Below, piece by piece: positions 30,273 through 31,582 of a DNA stretch of 31,582 bases (the stretch's first letter is position 1; each line of letters begins with the position of its first letter). The notes beneath the pieces were generated by a model. That model saw only the letters and a list, made by a program, of their open reading frames with translations. It was not told where the DNA came from and made no database searches. Source of the stretch: Thermococcus sp. (GTDB lineage: Archaea; Methanobacteriota_B; Thermococci; Thermococcales; Thermococcaceae); the NCBI GenBank assembly GCA_026987155.1, contig JALSNG010000078.1, positions 1 to 31,582 on the forward strand. The letters are read 5' to 3'. Position numbers and translations under genes: made by a program.

Positions 30273-30721
30273 TCCTCCAGCCACTCCCGAATGGCTTTAA
30301 CCACTGCATCCTTCCTCATGGGAAAGGCCTTGACCTTTATCCTAACCTGGATAGTATCGCCACCCTCGTCAACCTCTGCCTCGCCGAGGTAGGCCTTCTG
30401 CTTGTTGAACCTCACGTAGAGCGTTCCCTCCTCGTCAACCTTCTCGTCAAGGTTCTCAATAACGTAGCGCCTATCATCTTCTCTCAGCAGTTCCTTAAAG
30501 TAGTCGAGGAACTTTCTAACGGCCCTGCTCCGTTTTATCTCGACGTTGACGACCTTGATGGGGTTGCCGAAGAAACCCGTGGTCTCGTCTACGTCAAAGA
30601 TTATGTCCTCGTCGTCTATCCCCTCAGGGATGAAAGTTCCGATAGCCTCAAGGACCTTGTCCTCGTCCTCGGTGGCGTGAATAAACGTGGTAATCCTGAT
30701 ATGGTGCGCCCTTATGCCCAT
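30269..30721 (-). CDS. COG1325-type RNA-binding protein (exosome-associated family)
   Basis: 150 residues. AHHIRITTFIHATEDEDKVLEAIGTF at the start, then KVVNVEIKRSRAVRKFLDYF, and TIQVRIKVKAFPMRKDAVVKAIREW at the end, match the archaeal COG1325 RNA-binding family, which usually sits beside rnp3 and rpl15e. Predicted alternating strands and helices give a small alpha/beta RNA-binding domain. ATG 30721 follows GGTGAGACC; the frame also allows GTG 30730. It has its own TATA box at 30752. Confidence 0.87.
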   Translation of the reverse strand: MGIRAHHIRITTFIHATEDEDKVLEAIGTFIPEGIDDEDIIFDVDETTGFFGNPIKVVNVEIKRSRAVRKFLDYFKELLREDDRRYVIENLDEKVDEEGTLYVRFNKQKAYLGEAEVDEGGDTIQVRIKVKAFPMRKDAVVKAIREWLEE

Positions 30722-30751
30722 TGGTCTCACCGGGGAAAATTGGGACAGGTG

Positions 30752-30759
30752 CTTTAAAA
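30752..30759 (-). promoter_or_regulatory. TATA box of the COG1325-rnp3 unit
   Basis: On the minus strand CTTTTAAAGC gives a TATA element about 34 bases before ATG 30721. It is 30-40 bases from the divergent TATA of the VapBC pair, so the two promoters are back to back. Confidence 0.55.
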
Positions 30760-30787
30760 GGTAACCGCAACTACCGTTTGGGAAAAA

Positions 30788-30795
30788 CTTAAATA
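30788..30795 (+). promoter_or_regulatory. TATA box of the vapBC operon
   Basis: CTTAAATA, preceded by GGGAAAAA (BRE-like), lies about 35 bases before ATG 30826 and predicts a short leader with GGTGG. Antitoxins of this type usually repress their own promoter, but no clear palindrome is visible around it. Confidence 0.55.
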
Positions 30796-30825
30796 AAATC
30801 CCATTAAACTAACTATGGTGGAAAT

Positions 30826-31056
30826 ATGCTGGCAAAAGTGGATCCAAAGGGAAGACTGTACCTCCCCAAGGAGCTGAGGAAGAATCTCCCAAAAGAGGTT
30901 TACCTCGTCAGGGTGGATGATGGCATACTCATAGTTCCCAAGCCAGAAGACCCCTTAAAGGAGCTTGAAGAGCTTGGAAAAAACCTTCCGAACATCACGA
31001 TTGAGGAAATCAGGATGGAAATCCTAAAAGAGGCCGAAAAGCTCGCAGGTGAGTGA
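30826..31056 (+). CDS. vapB: AbrB/SpoVT-family antitoxin (VapB type)
   Basis: 76 residues. The N-terminal half (VDPKGRLYLPKELRKNLPKEVYLVRVDDGILIVPKP) is the swapped-hairpin AbrB DNA-binding domain: the GRLYLPKE motif is diagnostic. The C-terminal half is an acidic/basic helix (ITIEEIRMEILKEAEKLAGE) suited to wrap around the toxin. It is the first gene of a two-gene unit; the toxin ATG is two bases after its stop. It probably neutralises the PIN nuclease and represses the operon as a complex (family knowledge). Confidence 0.9.
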   Translation: MLAKVDPKGRLYLPKELRKNLPKEVYLVRVDDGILIVPKPEDPLKELEELGKNLPNITIEEIRMEILKEAEKLAGE

Positions 31057-31057
31057 A

Positions 31058-31429
31058 ATGGTCTATGCTGACACCGACTTTTTTCTAGCCCTTTTAAAGC
31101 CCTCCGACTGGCTTAAGGAAAACGCCAGAAAAATCTACGAAAGGTACGTGGACGAGATAACAACTTCAGAAGCAACGTTTCTTGAGCTACTGATACTCTC
31201 AAAGAAGTTCAACCTTGACCCTGTTAGACTTTTGGCAGCGGTTATGGCGATAATAGGGGAAGAAAACGAGGACTACCTCCGTGCAGCATACTACATGAAG
31301 GAGCATAGTCTCAATCCTTTCGATGCTGTTCACGCGGCAAAATGTGGAGGGACAATAATAAGCTCGGACAAAGCCTTTGACAAGTTAGGAATCAAAAGGA
31401 TAAAGCTCGAAAACCTGGAAGAAGAGTAG
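31058..31429 (+). CDS. vapC: PIN-domain ribonuclease toxin (VapC type)
   Basis: 123 residues from ATG 31058, behind GGTGAGTGAA. PIN-domain acidic residues are visible: Asp5 and Asp7 in VYADTDFFLALL, Glu in TSEATFLELL, Asp in NPFDAVHAA (near 90-95), and Asp in ISSDKAFDKL. VapC toxins cut tRNA or rRNA with divalent metal. The partner antitoxin lies directly upstream. The pair sits in opposite direction between rpl15e and the RNA-binding/RNase P genes, which suggests insertion into a housekeeping cluster. Confidence 0.91.
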   Translation: MVYADTDFFLALLKPSDWLKENARKIYERYVDEITTSEATFLELLILSKKFNLDPVRLLAAVMAIIGEENEDYLRAAYYMKEHSLNPFDAVHAAKCGGTIISSDKAFDKLGIKRIKLENLEEE

Positions 31430-31435
31430 AGGGCA

Positions 31436-31582
31436 TCACTTGCCCTTGCCCTTGTTGGCCCTTATGCTGGGCCTGACCTTCTCAGCCCCTTTGCCCTTGT
31501 TCCTAAGTCCCCTGCTCTTCCTGCCCGTTGAAGTGAGTCCGCGGAAGACCCTACCCTTGTGGGCCTTGCCGGCTATCCAGTT
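31436..31582 (-). CDS. rpl15e: 50S ribosomal protein L15e, C-terminal 48 residues (partial)
   Basis: The visible frame runs from the window end and stops at TGA 31436. NWIAGKAHKGRVFRGLTS followed by a TGRKSRGLRNKGKG segment and a basic end with NKGKGK matches the conserved C-terminus of archaeal L15e, whose NWI...RGLTSAGRKSRGL core is shared with eukaryotic L15. It converges on the VapC gene with 6 bases between the stops. The N-terminal part lies outside the window. Confidence 0.92.
   Translation of the reverse strand, partial: NWIAGKAHKGRVFRGLTSTGRKSRGLRNKGKGAEKVRPSIRANKGKGK

Overview
The window comes from a hyperthermophilic euryarchaeon of the Thermococcales, most likely a Thermococcus. 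Protein-level recognition supports this: a Thermococcus-type glutamate dehydrogenase, the KH/metallo-beta-lactamase/beta-CASP terminator nuclease aCPSF1 (FttA), an archaeal proteasome beta subunit, RNase P component 3, ribosomal protein L15e and an RqcH/NFACT protein. Other support comes from archaeal BRE/TATA-type promoters, GGTGAT/GGAGGTGATC ribosome binding sites, GTG and TTG starts, and tightly overlapping operons.

Layout. (a) 1-2260, minus strand: a small membrane operon of three DUF2178-like proteins, an XRE-family regulator, a four-helix membrane protein and the start of an ABC transporter ATPase. Two abutting 16-bp palindromes cover its predicted transcription start. (b) 2307-2394: tRNA-Leu(TAG), followed by about 720 bases without genes that are packed with short perfect hairpins and dispersed repeat motifs. 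(c) 3117-8137, minus strand: psmB, aCPSF1/fttA, a threonine-synthase-like protein fused to a winged helix with the PLP lysine replaced by arginine, a small membrane protein, and rpiA. (d) 8248-9765, plus strand: a P-loop-like protein with a deoxyribosyltransferase-like C-terminus, coupled to a minimal K+ channel. (e) 9779-11038: gdhA, then a roughly 600-base AT-rich gap. (f) 11718-13440: an NSS/SNF-family transporter with a 36-residue partner. (g) 13476-18361: a helical membrane protein, a P-II protein with a shortened T-loop, rqcH, and three unassigned proteins. (h) 18663-19985: trpB2. (i) 19993-29354, minus strand: a nine-gene aspartate-family cluster (metB/C-like, MetV-MetF fusion, MetE N-like half, MetE catalytic half, two aspartate kinases, thrB, thrC, asd), mostly joined by 1-50 base overlaps. 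(j) 29583-31582: RNase P component 3, a COG1325-like RNA-binding protein, a divergent VapBC-type pair, and the end of rpl15e.

How the genes work together. The aspartate-family cluster encodes aspartate kinase, semialdehyde dehydrogenase, homoserine kinase and threonine synthase, plus transsulfuration-type and methyl-transfer steps to methionine. Homoserine dehydrogenase and a homoserine acyltransferase are not in the window. The proteasome/aCPSF1 operon joins protein turnover, RNA 3'-end/termination activity and a probable ligand-sensing regulator.

The strongest leads are: the Lys-to-Arg threonine-synthase-like/winged-helix fusion, the tandem-palindrome operator, the hairpin-dense locus at 2.4-3.1 kb, the P-loop/NDT-like protein paired with a K+ channel, and the P-II protein lacking the Tyr51 part of its T-loop. 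All function calls rest on reading the sequence and on family knowledge; no searches were run.
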